This document shows positions 1-8,252 of a stretch of 64,000 bases of DNA, one piece after another. The first letter of the stretch is position 1. The number at the start of each line of letters is the position of its first letter. The stretch comes from Pseudonocardia sp. SCN 73-27 (GTDB lineage: Bacteria > Actinomycetota > Actinomycetes > Mycobacteriales > Pseudonocardiaceae), in contig MEGH01000017.1 in NCBI GenBank assembly GCA_001725415.1, forward strand, positions 1 through 64,000. The letters are read 5' to 3'. A program made the position numbers and the translations under genes. A model generated the notes under the pieces. The model ran no database searches, was not told the origin of the DNA, and was given only the letters and a program-made list of their open reading frames with translations.

Positions 1-46
1 GGTACTGCACTCGCCAGGGTGTGGGAGAGTAGGTCGCCGCCGACAT
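1..46 (+). rRNA. rrf: 5S ribosomal RNA, 3' end only
   Basis: The first bases read as the 3' portion of an actinobacterial 5S rRNA: the GGTACTGC / TCGCCAGGGTGTGGGAGAGTAGG segment that forms the helix IV/V region, followed by the final GCCGCCG stretch. The 5' part lies outside the window. A strong intrinsic terminator begins about ten bases later, as expected at the end of an rRNA operon. The exact 3' end (about 44-47) is inferred. Confidence 0.9.
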
Positions 47-55
47 CAAACTCAA

Positions 56-100
56 GGGGGATGGTCCCGGACTTCGGTCCGGGACCATCCCCCTTTTTTT
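56..100 (+). terminator. Intrinsic terminator of the rRNA operon
   Basis: A perfect 17-bp stem (56-72 pairs with 77-93) closes on a TTCG tetraloop and is followed by seven T residues (94-100). This is a textbook rho-independent terminator, placed directly after the 5S rRNA end. Confidence 0.95.
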
Positions 101-119
101 GGTGTGTTCAGAAGGGGTG

Positions 120-178
120 CGTCGAGTTCGACGTGAGGCTGGTTTCGCGCAGGTCTGGAGCTCCCGTCGAACTCGGCG
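120..178. repeat. Intergenic inverted repeat with GAGTTCGAC arms
   Basis: Thirteen-base arms at 120-132 and 166-178 (core GAGTTCGAC / GTCGAACTC) form an inverted repeat with one G-T pair and a 33-nt spacer. It lies between the rRNA terminator and the next gene. The same arms recur in the intergenic hairpin at 45197-45249, so this looks like a dispersed palindromic unit rather than part of a gene. Its function is unknown. Confidence 0.6.
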
Positions 179-308
179 AAGGAGTTCGTCGGATTCTCCC
201 CGGCGCGCTCGCCGCACTGATCTTGACCGGCATCCGGCCTGTGCTCGGCGGCCGGCCGCAGGACATGCGGGCGACGAGCGCGCAACAGCGAATTGTATTC
301 TGACCGGC

Positions 309-2918
309 ATGAGTATCGCGGATGGTCCCGACGATAACCGTCCGCGACGTGATCGCCGGGACGACGGTCGGACGGGTTCCGGACGAGAGTCGGGTAATGA
401 TCGTCGGGACGGTTCCTCGCGGGGCCGCGGGCAGGATCGGGTCGGTTCGGGCTGGGGCGGTCGCGACGACCGCCGGGACCGGGGCGGCGACGGCGGACGC
501 CGGGACGACCGGCCCCGGAGCGACAACCGGGGGCGCGACGGCGACCGTCGGGGCGACAGGCGCTCCAACAGCGACCGTGGCGGCCGTGGCTCCGACGACC
601 GCGGCTCGGGTCGCTCCAGCGGATACGCAGGGGGACAGCGGGATCGCGACGGCGACCGGGGACGTCCCGGCGGCGCCGGAGGCCGGGGCGGGCGTTGGGA
701 GGACCGGCGGCGCGACGACCGCGACTCCCGCGGTGGCGACTCCCGCGGGGGCCGGAACGACGGCCCGCGCTACCGGCGGGACAACGACGACCGTGGTCCC
801 CAGCGCGACCGTTCCCAGGGCGGCGGATGGCGTCGCGACGACCGCGACGGCGGCCGGGGCGGGTCGTCCGGCGGCGGTTGGCGCAGCAACGACCGCGACA
901 ACCGCACCGACCGCACCGACCGCACCGACCGCACCGACCGCACCGACCGCACCGACCGCACCGACCGCACCGACCGTGACGACCGGCGCGGCGACCGCGG
1001 CGGCTTCCGTCGTGACGACAGGCGTGACGACCGGCGCGGGCCGGACCGTCGTGACGGTGGTTCGGGTGAGCGCCGCGGTGGCGGTTGGGGCGGACCCCGG
1101 CGCGACGACCGCGACTCCCGCGGACCGCGTCAGGGCGGCTTCCGCGACGACCGCGGCGGTGAGCGACGCTACGACCGCCGTGACGACCGCCGGGACGACA
1201 GGGGCGGCGACCGTCCGTGGCAGGAACGCCGCGACAACCGTGGCGACGACCGGCACGGCGGGTACCGCGACGACCGGCCCCGTCGCGACGACGGCGACCG
1301 GCGCGACAACCGCGACGACCGTGGACGTCGGGACGAGGGTGGCCGGGGCAGCCGGGATCGTCGTGACCGTTCCGACGCCCGTCGTCCCCAGGGCGGCGGC
1401 TACCGCGACCGGCAGGACGACCGGGGCGGCAGGTTCGAGCGGCGCGACGACCGGCGCGACGACCGTGGGGGCTCCCGTGGCGGCTCCGACGGGTGGAAGC
1501 GCTACGACGACCGCGACGACCGCCCGGCACGTCGCGACGACGCGTCCGGGCGCACCGGGGGCCGTGGCGCCATGGGCGGCGCCGACTTCGCACGCCGCGA
1601 CACCGGCAGCGCGGCGACGTCGACGGAACGGGCGGAGACCCCCGCGGAGAGCACCGACACGGCGGCCTCGACCGAGGCTCCGGTGGCGAACGAGACCGCG
1701 GCGTCGGCCCCTGACACCGGGACCGCGTCGCGCGACGCCGCCCCCGCAGCCGAAGAGCGGCGCGAGTACCGGCCGCGGCAGGACCGTCCGCGTGAGGGCG
1801 GGTACCGCCGCGACCACGGCTCGTCCCGGCGTGACAACGGCCGGCGTGACGACGACCGGCGCGACTCCCGCGGCTCCTGGGACCGCGACGGGTCCCGTCC
1901 CGGCCGCGGCCGGGACGACCGGCGCGACGTCGAGCGCACCCACGTCACCGCCCCGCCGCTGACCGACGAGATCGCCGCGTCGGACCTCGACTCCGACGTG
2001 CGTCGAGACCTGCGCGGCCTGCAGCGCGACACGGCCGAGATCGTGGCCCGTCACCTGGTGGCGGCGGGCTCCCTCGTCGACGACGACCCGCAGCTCGCGC
2101 TCGAGCACGCCCGCTACGCGCGCCGCCGGGCGTCGCGCATCGCGGTGGTGCGGGAGGCGTCGGGCATCGTCGCCTACCACGCGGGGGAGTGGGCCGAGGC
2201 GCTCGGCGAGCTGCGCGCGGCCCGTCGCATGGGCGGCGGACCGGGCCACCTGGCCGTCATGGCCGACATCGAGCGTGCCCTCGGGCGTCCGGAGCGGGCG
2301 CTCGAGATCGCGCGCGGCCCCGAGGTCGCCGACCTCGACCCGGCCGACCGGATCGAGCTGTCGATCGTCGCGGCGGGTGCCCGTCGTGACCTGGGCGAGC
2401 TCGACGCGGCCATCGTGGGCCTGCAGATCGCGGACCTCGATCCGAAGCGTCGCGACCCGTGGAGTGCGCGGCTGTTCTACGCCTACGCCGACAACCTGCT
2501 CGCCGCGGGCCGGGAGGCCGACGCCGTGCAGTGGTTCGTCCACGCCCACGACGCCGACGCGGAGGGGGAGACCGACGCGGCCTCCCGCATCGCGGAGCTG
2601 ACGGGTGAGGAGCTCGGCACCGAGGACGACGTCACCTTCGGCGAGGAGGAGTACCCCCTCGACGACCACTCCACGGGTGACGCCGAGCCCGCCTCGGACG
2701 CCGATGATCGCGGTGACCAGGACGCCGACCCCGCGGACGGGGAGGGCGCCGATGAGGACGACGACGCGCAGGGTTCACCGGAGAGGCCTGCCGACGGGAC
2801 GGAGACGTCCGCCGCCTCCGGGACCGGTCCCGCGGCGGTGGACGCCGCGACGACAGGAGACACCGACGTGGACCCGGCACCGGAGACCGACGACCCGCAG
2901 GACGGCGAGAGCCGATGA
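309..2918 (+). CDS. TPR-type protein with very long Arg/Asp/Gly-rich disordered N-terminus (Rv1691-like position)
   Basis: 869 residues from ATG 309; upstream in-frame starts from 99 lie in the leader and overlap the terminator. Residues 1 to about 539 are low complexity, dominated by RDD, DRR, RGG and RTD units with an Ala/Thr/Glu-rich break near 430-490. Residues about 540-770 form an alpha-helical repeat region resembling TPRs (ALEHARYARRRAS, WAEALGELRAARR, LDAAIVGLQIADLD), and the tail is strongly acidic. In mycobacteria a shorter TPR protein (Rv1691) occupies this slot upstream of the HAD phosphatase, so the C-terminal domain is probably the ancestral part. The long Arg-rich arm suggests RNA or ribosome association, but that is inference. 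The stop overlaps the next ATG by four bases. Confidence 0.85.
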   Translation: MSIADGPDDNRPRRDRRDDGRTGSGRESGNDRRDGSSRGRGQDRVGSGWGGRDDRRDRGGDGGRRDDRPRSDNRGRDGDRRGDRRSNSDRGGRGSDDRGSGRSSGYAGGQRDRDGDRGRPGGAGGRGGRWEDRRRDDRDSRGGDSRGGRNDGPRYRRDNDDRGPQRDRSQGGGWRRDDRDGGRGGSSGGGWRSNDRDNRTDRTDRTDRTDRTDRTDRTDRTDRDDRRGDRGGFRRDDRRDDRRGPDRRDGGSGERRGGGWGGPRRDDRDSRGPRQGGFRDDRGGERRYDRRDDRRDDRGGDRPWQERRDNRGDDRHGGYRDDRPRRDDGDRRDNRDDRGRRDEGGRGSRDRRDRSDARRPQGGGYRDRQDDRGGRFERRDDRRDDRGGSRGGSDGWKRYDDRDDRPARRDDASGRTGGRGAMGGADFARRDTGSAATSTERAETPAESTDTAASTEAPVANETAASAPDTGTASRDAAPAAEERREYRPRQDRPREGGYRRDHGSSRRDNGRRDDDRRDSRGSWDRDGSRPGRGRDDRRDVERTHVTAPPLTDEIAASDLDSDVRRDLRGLQRDTAEIVARHLVAAGSLVDDDPQLALEHARYARRRASRIAVVREASGIVAYHAGEWAEALGELRAARRMGGGPGHLAVMADIERALGRPERALEIARGPEVADLDPADRIELSIVAAGARRDLGELDAAIVGLQIADLDPKRRDPWSARLFYAYADNLLAAGREADAVQWFVHAHDADAEGETDAASRIAELTGEELGTEDDVTFGEEEYPLDDHSTGDAEPASDADDRGDQDADPADGEGADEDDDAQGSPERPADGTETSAASGTGPAAVDAATTGDTDVDPAPETDDPQDGESR
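903..974 (+). repeat. Nine-base tandem repeat, 8 perfect copies (Arg-Thr-Asp)
   Basis: The unit CGCACCGAC is repeated eight times without a mismatch, in phase with the codons of the surrounding gene, giving eight consecutive Arg-Thr-Asp tripeptides (residues 199-222). Perfect identity at the DNA level implies recent expansion by slippage, so copy number probably varies between strains. Confidence 0.95.
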
Positions 2919-3964
2919 CCTCGCTGCTCGACCGGCACGACGTACTGCTCGCCGACCTCGACGGCACTCTCTACGCGGGCCAGGACGCCATCCCGTACGC
3001 GGTGGACGCGGTCGTCGCCGCGGCGGCGCGGGGGGTGCGCACGGCGTACGTCACCAACAACGCGTCGCGGCGGCCCGCGGAGGTCGCGGCGCACCTCACC
3101 GAGATCGGTTTCCCGGCGACGACCGACGACGTCATGACCAGCTCGCAGGCCGGTGCGGCGCTGCTGGCCGAGCAGCTCCCGGCCGGCGCGAACGTGCTCG
3201 TGGTCGGGACCGAGGCGCTGGCCGAGGAGGTCACCCTCGTCGGCCTCAACCCGGTCCGGGAGGCGCCCGGGGCCGTCGCGGTCGTCCAGGGCCACAACCC
3301 TGACACCGGCTGGCGGATCCTCGCCGAGGCGTCGGTCGTGCTGCGGGCGGGCGGGGTGTGGGTCGCGACCAACACCGACCTGACGCTGCCCACCGAGCGC
3401 GGCCCGCTGCCCGGGAACGGTGCGATGGTCACGGCGCTGAAGGTGGCGACGGGGCTGGAGCCGCAGGTCGCGGGCAAGCCCGGGCTGCGGCTCGTCCAGC
3501 AGGCCGTGGAGCGCGCCGGCTCGACGGCGCCGCTCGTCGTCGGGGACCGGCTCGACACCGACATCGAGGGCGGCCACCCCGCCGGGCTGCCGACGCTGCA
3601 CGTCCTCACCGGCATCAGCCGGCCCGCCGACGTGCTGGCGGCGATCCCGCGGCAGCGGCCGACCTACATCGCGGCCGATCTGCGGTCGCTGCCGCGCGAC
3701 GCCGACGAGCTGTCGACGGCGGCGGCGCGCCCGGGCTGGACCGTCGAGGTCACCGACGACGGCGGGCTCCTCCTGTCCGGCGACGGCACCGGCTCGCCCG
3801 AGCCGGGTCTCGACGCGCTGCGGTCGCTGTGCGCGGCGCACTGGGCAGCCGACGGCGGCCCGTTCCAGCTCCGCACCGTCGGCGACGCGGCCGGGATCGC
3901 GGCGGCCGAGCTCGGTCTGGCCACCACCGGAGCCGACGACGTGCGCGCCGGCACGGGCGCCTGA
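2915..3964 (+). CDS. HAD-IIA family phosphatase (Rv1692-like)
   Basis: 349 residues. The haloacid dehalogenase nucleophile motif DLDGT lies at residues 14-18 (Asp14 and Asp16), an Asn/Thr-rich motif II is in VTNNAS, and the metal-binding motif GDRLDTDIEGG is near residue 210. The C2-type cap and NagD-like layout identify subfamily IIA. The mycobacterial orthologue Rv1692 is described as a glycerol-3-phosphate phosphatase, which is the best guess here. The C-terminal ~80 residues beyond the HAD core form an extra domain common in actinobacterial members. It is coupled to the upstream TPR gene by an ATGA overlap. Confidence 0.9.
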   Translation: MTSLLDRHDVLLADLDGTLYAGQDAIPYAVDAVVAAAARGVRTAYVTNNASRRPAEVAAHLTEIGFPATTDDVMTSSQAGAALLAEQLPAGANVLVVGTEALAEEVTLVGLNPVREAPGAVAVVQGHNPDTGWRILAEASVVLRAGGVWVATNTDLTLPTERGPLPGNGAMVTALKVATGLEPQVAGKPGLRLVQQAVERAGSTAPLVVGDRLDTDIEGGHPAGLPTLHVLTGISRPADVLAAIPRQRPTYIAADLRSLPRDADELSTAAARPGWTVEVTDDGGLLLSGDGTGSPEPGLDALRSLCAAHWAADGGPFQLRTVGDAAGIAAAELGLATTGADDVRAGTGA

Positions 3965-4076
3965 CGCCGCAGCCACACCGCCTGCGTGGGACCGCCCCGC
4001 CGGACGCACGGTCCGGGGCGGTCCCCGCACCGGCTACCGTGGCGGCATCCGTTGCCGTCCCGGGAGCCAGACAGAC

Positions 4077-4379
4077 ATGACAGACCCGTCGCCGGAGCGA
4101 CCGAGGCCCCTGCCCGGGCCGCCGCCCGGTGATCCACGCCTGCCCCGGCCGGCCGATGTCCGGCCGCACGAACCCCGTCCTGCCGAGGCCAGGCCGCTCG
4201 ATGCCGTGAGGGCGTCGGTCGGTGCGGCGATGGCCGCACTCGACGACGTGGCCGACGGGCCGGTCGCCGAGCACGTCGCCGCCTACGAGGCCCTGCACAC
4301 GGCACTGGGTGACGCGCTGGCCGCGGGGAACCCCGCCGCGGGCGCCCGGACCGACACCGTGTTCACCGAGCGGCGGTGA
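4077..4379 (+). CDS. Small conserved protein between HAD phosphatase and tlyA (Rv1693 position)
   Basis: 100 residues, ATG start. The first 40 residues are Pro/Arg-rich and probably disordered; the rest is predicted helical (VRASVGAAMAALDDV, EHVAAYEALHTALGDALA). A small protein of unknown role sits at this position in mycobacteria (Rv1693), so the gene is real although I cannot assign a function. Its stop overlaps the GTG of tlyA (GTGA). Confidence 0.75.
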   Translation: MTDPSPERPRPLPGPPPGDPRLPRPADVRPHEPRPAEARPLDAVRASVGAAMAALDDVADGPVAEHVAAYEALHTALGDALAAGNPAAGARTDTVFTERR

Positions 4380-5185
4380 CGGCGGTGGCAGCCCGGTTCC
4401 GCCTCGACGCGGAGATGGTGCGTCGTGGCCTCGCCCGCTCCCGTGGCCAGGCCGCGGCGATGATCGAGCAGGGGCGTGTCGTCGTCCGGGGTGTGCCCGC
4501 GGGCAAGCCCGCCACCCAGATCGACAAGGACACCCCGGTGCTGGTCGCGGAGACCGCCGAGCGCGAGTGGGCCTCGCGCGGGGCGGCGAAGCTGCTCGGT
4601 GCGCTCGACGCGTTCGAGGTTCCCGTCGTGGGCCTGCGGTGCCTGGATGCGGGGGCGTCGACGGGCGGGTTCACCGATGTCCTGCTCGACCGTGGCGCCG
4701 CGCAGGTCGTGGCCGTCGACGTCGGCTACGGGCAGCTGATCTGGCGGCTGCGCAACGACGACCGCGTGCAGGTCCACGACCGCACGAACGTCCGCGCGCT
4801 CACCGCCGACGACATCGGCGGCCGGGCGGCGCTCACCGTCGCCGATCTCTCGTTCATCTCGCTGCGCACGGTGCTGCCCGCGCTGGTGGCGTGCACCGAG
4901 CCCGGCGGCACGCTGCTGCCCATGGTCAAACCCCAGTTCGAGGTGGGCAAGGCACGGCTGGGTTCCGGCGGGGTCGTGCGCGACCCGACGCTGCGGCTGG
5001 AGACGCTCACCGACGTCGCGACGACCGCGCGCGAGCTGGGCCTGGTCGTCGTGGACGCGACGGCGAGCCCGCTGCCGGGGCCGTCGGGCAACGTCGAGTA
5101 CTTCCTGCGGCTGCACGCCGGGGGCGCGGACACGGACGCGGGCGACGAGGTGCTCGCCCGCGCGGTCGAGGAGGGTCCCCGGTGA
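4376..5185 (+). CDS. tlyA: TlyA-type rRNA 2'-O-methyltransferase
   Basis: 269 residues. An N-terminal S4-like RNA-binding domain (about 5-65) precedes a Rossmann methyltransferase domain with the SAM motif DAGASTGGFT at 91-100. The K-D-K-E tetrad of FtsJ/TlyA enzymes is visible as Lys72, Asp157, Lys185 and Glu241. Family knowledge: TlyA methylates ribose in 16S and 23S rRNA, and its loss gives capreomycin resistance in mycobacteria. The GTG start overlaps the preceding stop; the stop overlaps the nadK GTG. The place next to nadK and recN is conserved. Confidence 0.95.
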   Translation: MTAVAARFRLDAEMVRRGLARSRGQAAAMIEQGRVVVRGVPAGKPATQIDKDTPVLVAETAEREWASRGAAKLLGALDAFEVPVVGLRCLDAGASTGGFTDVLLDRGAAQVVAVDVGYGQLIWRLRNDDRVQVHDRTNVRALTADDIGGRAALTVADLSFISLRTVLPALVACTEPGGTLLPMVKPQFEVGKARLGSGGVVRDPTLRLETLTDVATTARELGLVVVDATASPLPGPSGNVEYFLRLHAGGADTDAGDEVLARAVEEGPR

Positions 5186-6135
5186 CGGGCACCGAGCAGT
5201 CGGGTGCGCTGCGCGAGGTGCTGCTCGTCATGCACACCGGGCGCCCCACGACGCGCCGCACGGCCGCCGCGGTGGCCAAGCGGTTCGCCGCCGAGGGCAT
5301 CCGGCTGCGGATGCTCGACACCGAACGTGACCGGCTCGAGCTCGACCTGCCGCCCGGTTTCGAGCCCGTGCTCGTCCCCGAGGAGCCGGGGGAGGCGGCG
5401 GGCTGCGAGGTCGTTCTCGTCCTGGGCGGCGACGGCACCCTGCTGCGTGGCGCGGCGCTGGCCCGCACGTGCGGGGTCCCGGTGCTCGGGGTGAACCTGG
5501 GGCACGTCGGGTTCCTGTCCGAGGCCGAGGAGGACTCGCTCGACACGGCCGTCGACGCGATCATCGCGCGCGACTACAGCGTCGAGGAGCGGATGACGAT
5601 CGACGCCGTCGCCCGCTCGAACGGCACCGAGCTGGGCCGGACCTGGGCGCTCAACGAGGTGTGCGTCGAGAAGGCGAGCCGGGAGCGGATCCTCGAGGTC
5701 ACCCTGGAGGTGGACGGGCGGCCGGTGTCGAGCTTCGGCTGCGACGGCGTGCTGTTCGCGACGCCGACCGGGTCGACGGCGTACGCGTTCTCCGCGGGCG
5801 GGCCGGTGGTGTGGCCGCAGGTCGAGGCGCTGCTGCTGGTGCCCAGCAACGCGCACGCGTTGTTCGCACGGCCCATGGTCGTGGCCCCGGACTCCGACCT
5901 CGCCGTCGAGGTCCACCCGCACGGCTCGGAGGCCATCCTGGACTGCGACGGCAGGCGCACGATCGCGTTGCCGCCCGGTGCGCGGGTGGAGCTGCGGCGC
6001 GGTGAGCAGCCGGTGCGCATGGTTCGTCTCGACGGGCGCCCGTTCGCCGATCGGCTCGTCCGCAAGTTCGACCTGCCGGTGCGGGGCTGGCGCGGCTCGC
6101 GGCTGCCCGGGGACGACCGCCGCGACGACGACTGA
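5182..6135 (+). CDS. nadK: NAD kinase
   Basis: 317 residues from GTG 5182, chosen because it overlaps the tlyA stop as GTGA and matches the family N-terminus; the open frame itself reaches back into tlyA. The signature GGDGT is at 82-86, followed by the NLGHVGFL and LNEVCVEK segments and the Gly-rich TPTGSTAY motif of ATP-NAD kinases. It phosphorylates NAD+ to NADP+ in the cytosol. It belongs to the tlyA-nadK-recN gene string. An acidic and Arg-rich tail follows the catalytic domain. Confidence 0.97.
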   Translation: MTGTEQSGALREVLLVMHTGRPTTRRTAAAVAKRFAAEGIRLRMLDTERDRLELDLPPGFEPVLVPEEPGEAAGCEVVLVLGGDGTLLRGAALARTCGVPVLGVNLGHVGFLSEAEEDSLDTAVDAIIARDYSVEERMTIDAVARSNGTELGRTWALNEVCVEKASRERILEVTLEVDGRPVSSFGCDGVLFATPTGSTAYAFSAGGPVVWPQVEALLLVPSNAHALFARPMVVAPDSDLAVEVHPHGSEAILDCDGRRTIALPPGARVELRRGEQPVRMVRLDGRPFADRLVRKFDLPVRGWRGSRLPGDDRRDDD

Positions 6136-6240
6136 GCCGACGACCGGGTTGTCCACAGCCGCGGCGCCGCAGCGGTGCGATGCGCCCGCCTGTGGACGGC
6201 CGCGCACGCCGCGTCGGTGGTCGCCCGTACGCTTCGCCCC

Positions 6241-8037
6241 ATGCTGGCCGAGATGAGGATCCAGGGCCTCGGCGTGATCGACGACGCCACCCTGGAGCTC
6301 GACCCGGGCCTGACCGTGCTCACCGGTGAGACGGGTGCGGGCAAGACGATGGTGGTCACGGGGCTGAACCTGCTGGGTGGCGGCCGCGCCGAGGCGTCGC
6401 GGGTGTCGGAGGGGGCGAAGCGCGCGGTCGTCGAGGGCCGGTTCGCGGCCGGGCCCGCCGCGCTCGCGCTCGCCGAGGAGGTCGGCGCGGAGTCCGACGA
6501 GGGCGAGCTGATCGCCGTCCGGACGGTCTCGGCCGACGGGCGCTCCCGCGCCCACCTGGGCGGTCGGTCCGTACCGGTCGGGGTGCTGGGCCGGCTCGCC
6601 GAGGCGTCGCTCGCGGTCCACGGTCAGAACGACCAGCTGCGGCTGCTGCGCCAGGCCGACCAGCGTGCGCTGCTCGACCGGTACGCGGGCGACGCGGTCG
6701 CCGGCCCCCTGCAGGCCTACCGGTCGGTGCGCGCGGAGTGGCTGAAGGTAGCGGCCGAGCTGGTGGAGCGCCGCGACGGCGCCCGCAGGCTCGCGCAGGA
6801 GGCCGACATGCTGCGCCACGGCGTCGCCGAGATCGACGCCGTCGCCCCGCAGCCGGGGGAGGACCGCGAGCTCGTCGAGCAGGCCCGCCGCCTCGCCGCG
6901 GCCGACGACCTGCGGGAAGCCGCGTCCGCGGCCCGCGCTGTGCTCGCGGGCGCCGACGATGCGGCCGACGCGATGGACGCACCCGGCGCGGTCGGGCTGG
7001 TGGGGGAGGCCCGGCACCGGATCGCCGCCGCGAGCGATCCCGAGCTCACCGCGCTCGACCCGCGCCTCGGTGAGGCGCTCGCCGTCCTCGACGACGTCGC
7101 CGCCGAGCTGACCGGCTACCTCGACCGGCTCGACGCCGACCCCGAGCGTCTGGCCGCGGTGCTGTCGCGGCAGGCCGAGCTGAAGTCGTTGACGCGCAAG
7201 TACGCCGCCGACACCGACGGCGTCATCGCCTGGGCGGTCGATGCCCGGTCCCGGCTCGACAACCTCGACACGTCCGACGAGGCGCTCGCCGCGCTCGCCG
7301 TGCGCCGCGACGAGCTGGCCGCCGAGCTCGCGGGGCACGCCGCCACGCTGACCGCGGCCCGCACCGAGGCGGCCGGACGGCTCGCCGCGGAGACCACCGC
7401 CGAGCTCGCGGGCCTGGCGATGCGCGACGCGTCGCTCACGGTCGGCGTCGCCCCATGCGTGGCCACGGCCGAGGCGGTCGAGGCGGGGGAGGCGATCGTC
7501 GTCGACGGCACGCCCCGGTTCGCGGGCGGATCGGGTACCGACGAGGTCGAGCTGCGGCTCACCCCGCACGCCGGAGCCACGCCGCAGCCGCTGCACAAGG
7601 GCGCCTCGGGCGGTGAGCTCTCCCGCGTCATGCTCGCCCTCGAGGTCGCGCTGGCCGACGCCGACCCGGTGCCGACGATGGTGTTCGACGAGGTCGATGC
7701 CGGCATCGGCGGTCGTGCGGGTGTCGAGATCGGCCGCCGGCTCGCGCGGCTCGCGCGCAGCCACCAGGTCGTCGTCGTCACGCACCTGGCGCAGGTCGCG
7801 GCGTACGCCGACCGGCACCTGGTGGTGCACAAGGCCGGCAGCGGCGGGGTGACCCGCAGCTCGGTGCGCACCCTCGACGAGGGCGAGCGGGTCGTCGAGC
7901 TGGCCCGGATGCTCGCGGGTCTCGACGACACGTCCTCGGGCAGGGCGCACGCCGAGGAGCTGTTGACCACCGCGGCGAGCGACAAGAAGTCGGCGCCTGC
8001 CGCGAAGGCCGCACCGAAGGCCCGCCGCAAGCGCTGA
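6241..8037 (+). CDS. recN: DNA repair protein RecN
   Basis: 598 residues from ATG 6241 (MLAEMRIQGLG matches family N-termini; an upstream GTG at 6175 adds 22 unlikely residues). Walker A GETGAGKT at 29-36, an SMC-like helical centre, the ABC signature GGELSRVMLA and Walker B MVFDEVDAGIGG are all present. RecN is a cohesin-like ATPase acting in double-strand break repair, usually part of the SOS response. A Lys/Ala-rich tail ends the protein. I see no clear LexA site in the 105 bases before it. Confidence 0.96.
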   Translation: MLAEMRIQGLGVIDDATLELDPGLTVLTGETGAGKTMVVTGLNLLGGGRAEASRVSEGAKRAVVEGRFAAGPAALALAEEVGAESDEGELIAVRTVSADGRSRAHLGGRSVPVGVLGRLAEASLAVHGQNDQLRLLRQADQRALLDRYAGDAVAGPLQAYRSVRAEWLKVAAELVERRDGARRLAQEADMLRHGVAEIDAVAPQPGEDRELVEQARRLAAADDLREAASAARAVLAGADDAADAMDAPGAVGLVGEARHRIAAASDPELTALDPRLGEALAVLDDVAAELTGYLDRLDADPERLAAVLSRQAELKSLTRKYAADTDGVIAWAVDARSRLDNLDTSDEALAALAVRRDELAAELAGHAATLTAARTEAAGRLAAETTAELAGLAMRDASLTVGVAPCVATAEAVEAGEAIVVDGTPRFAGGSGTDEVELRLTPHAGATPQPLHKGASGGELSRVMLALEVALADADPVPTMVFDEVDAGIGGRAGVEIGRRLARLARSHQVVVVTHLAQVAAYADRHLVVHKAGSGGVTRSSVRTLDEGERVVELARMLAGLDDTSSGRAHAEELLTTAASDKKSAPAAKAAPKARRKR

Positions 8038-8070
8038 CCGCGGCTCAGCGCGAGCGCTGACCACGGCTCA
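8030..8070. repeat. Direct repeat across the recN stop codon
   Basis: An 18-base unit beginning AGCGCTGACC occurs at 8030-8047 and again at 8053-8070 with a single mismatch, so the recN stop region is duplicated. Within it GCGCTGA (8031-8037) pairs with TCAGCGC (8045-8051), giving a small hairpin that could help terminate recN transcription. The remaining 180 bases before the next gene show no reading frame I can support. Confidence 0.5.
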
Positions 8071-8252
8071 CGAAGAGCGACCTTGCGTGACGGCGCCGGG
8101 GCCGGCGGAGGCACCGGCGCCGCACCGACCCCGGCCGCGCGCCGTCGTCGCGGGTGCGGACGGTCGCGCCGTCCCGAACGGGTGACGATCACCGCCCGGT
8201 GCGCACGGCGTGCCTGCGCCGCATCACCGGTCCCGGATGTCACAGTGCGTGC

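Noticed and set aside
903-974. Repeat array considered as CRISPR
   Set aside because: Unit is nine bases without spacers and is codon-phased within a gene.
108-2669. Very long minus-strand open frame (853 codons) opposite the TPR gene
   Set aside because: Val/Ala/Thr monotony produced by reading the complement of Arg/Asp/Gly-rich repeats; no start signal or family. The plus-strand frame has the conserved TPR domain and operon overlap.
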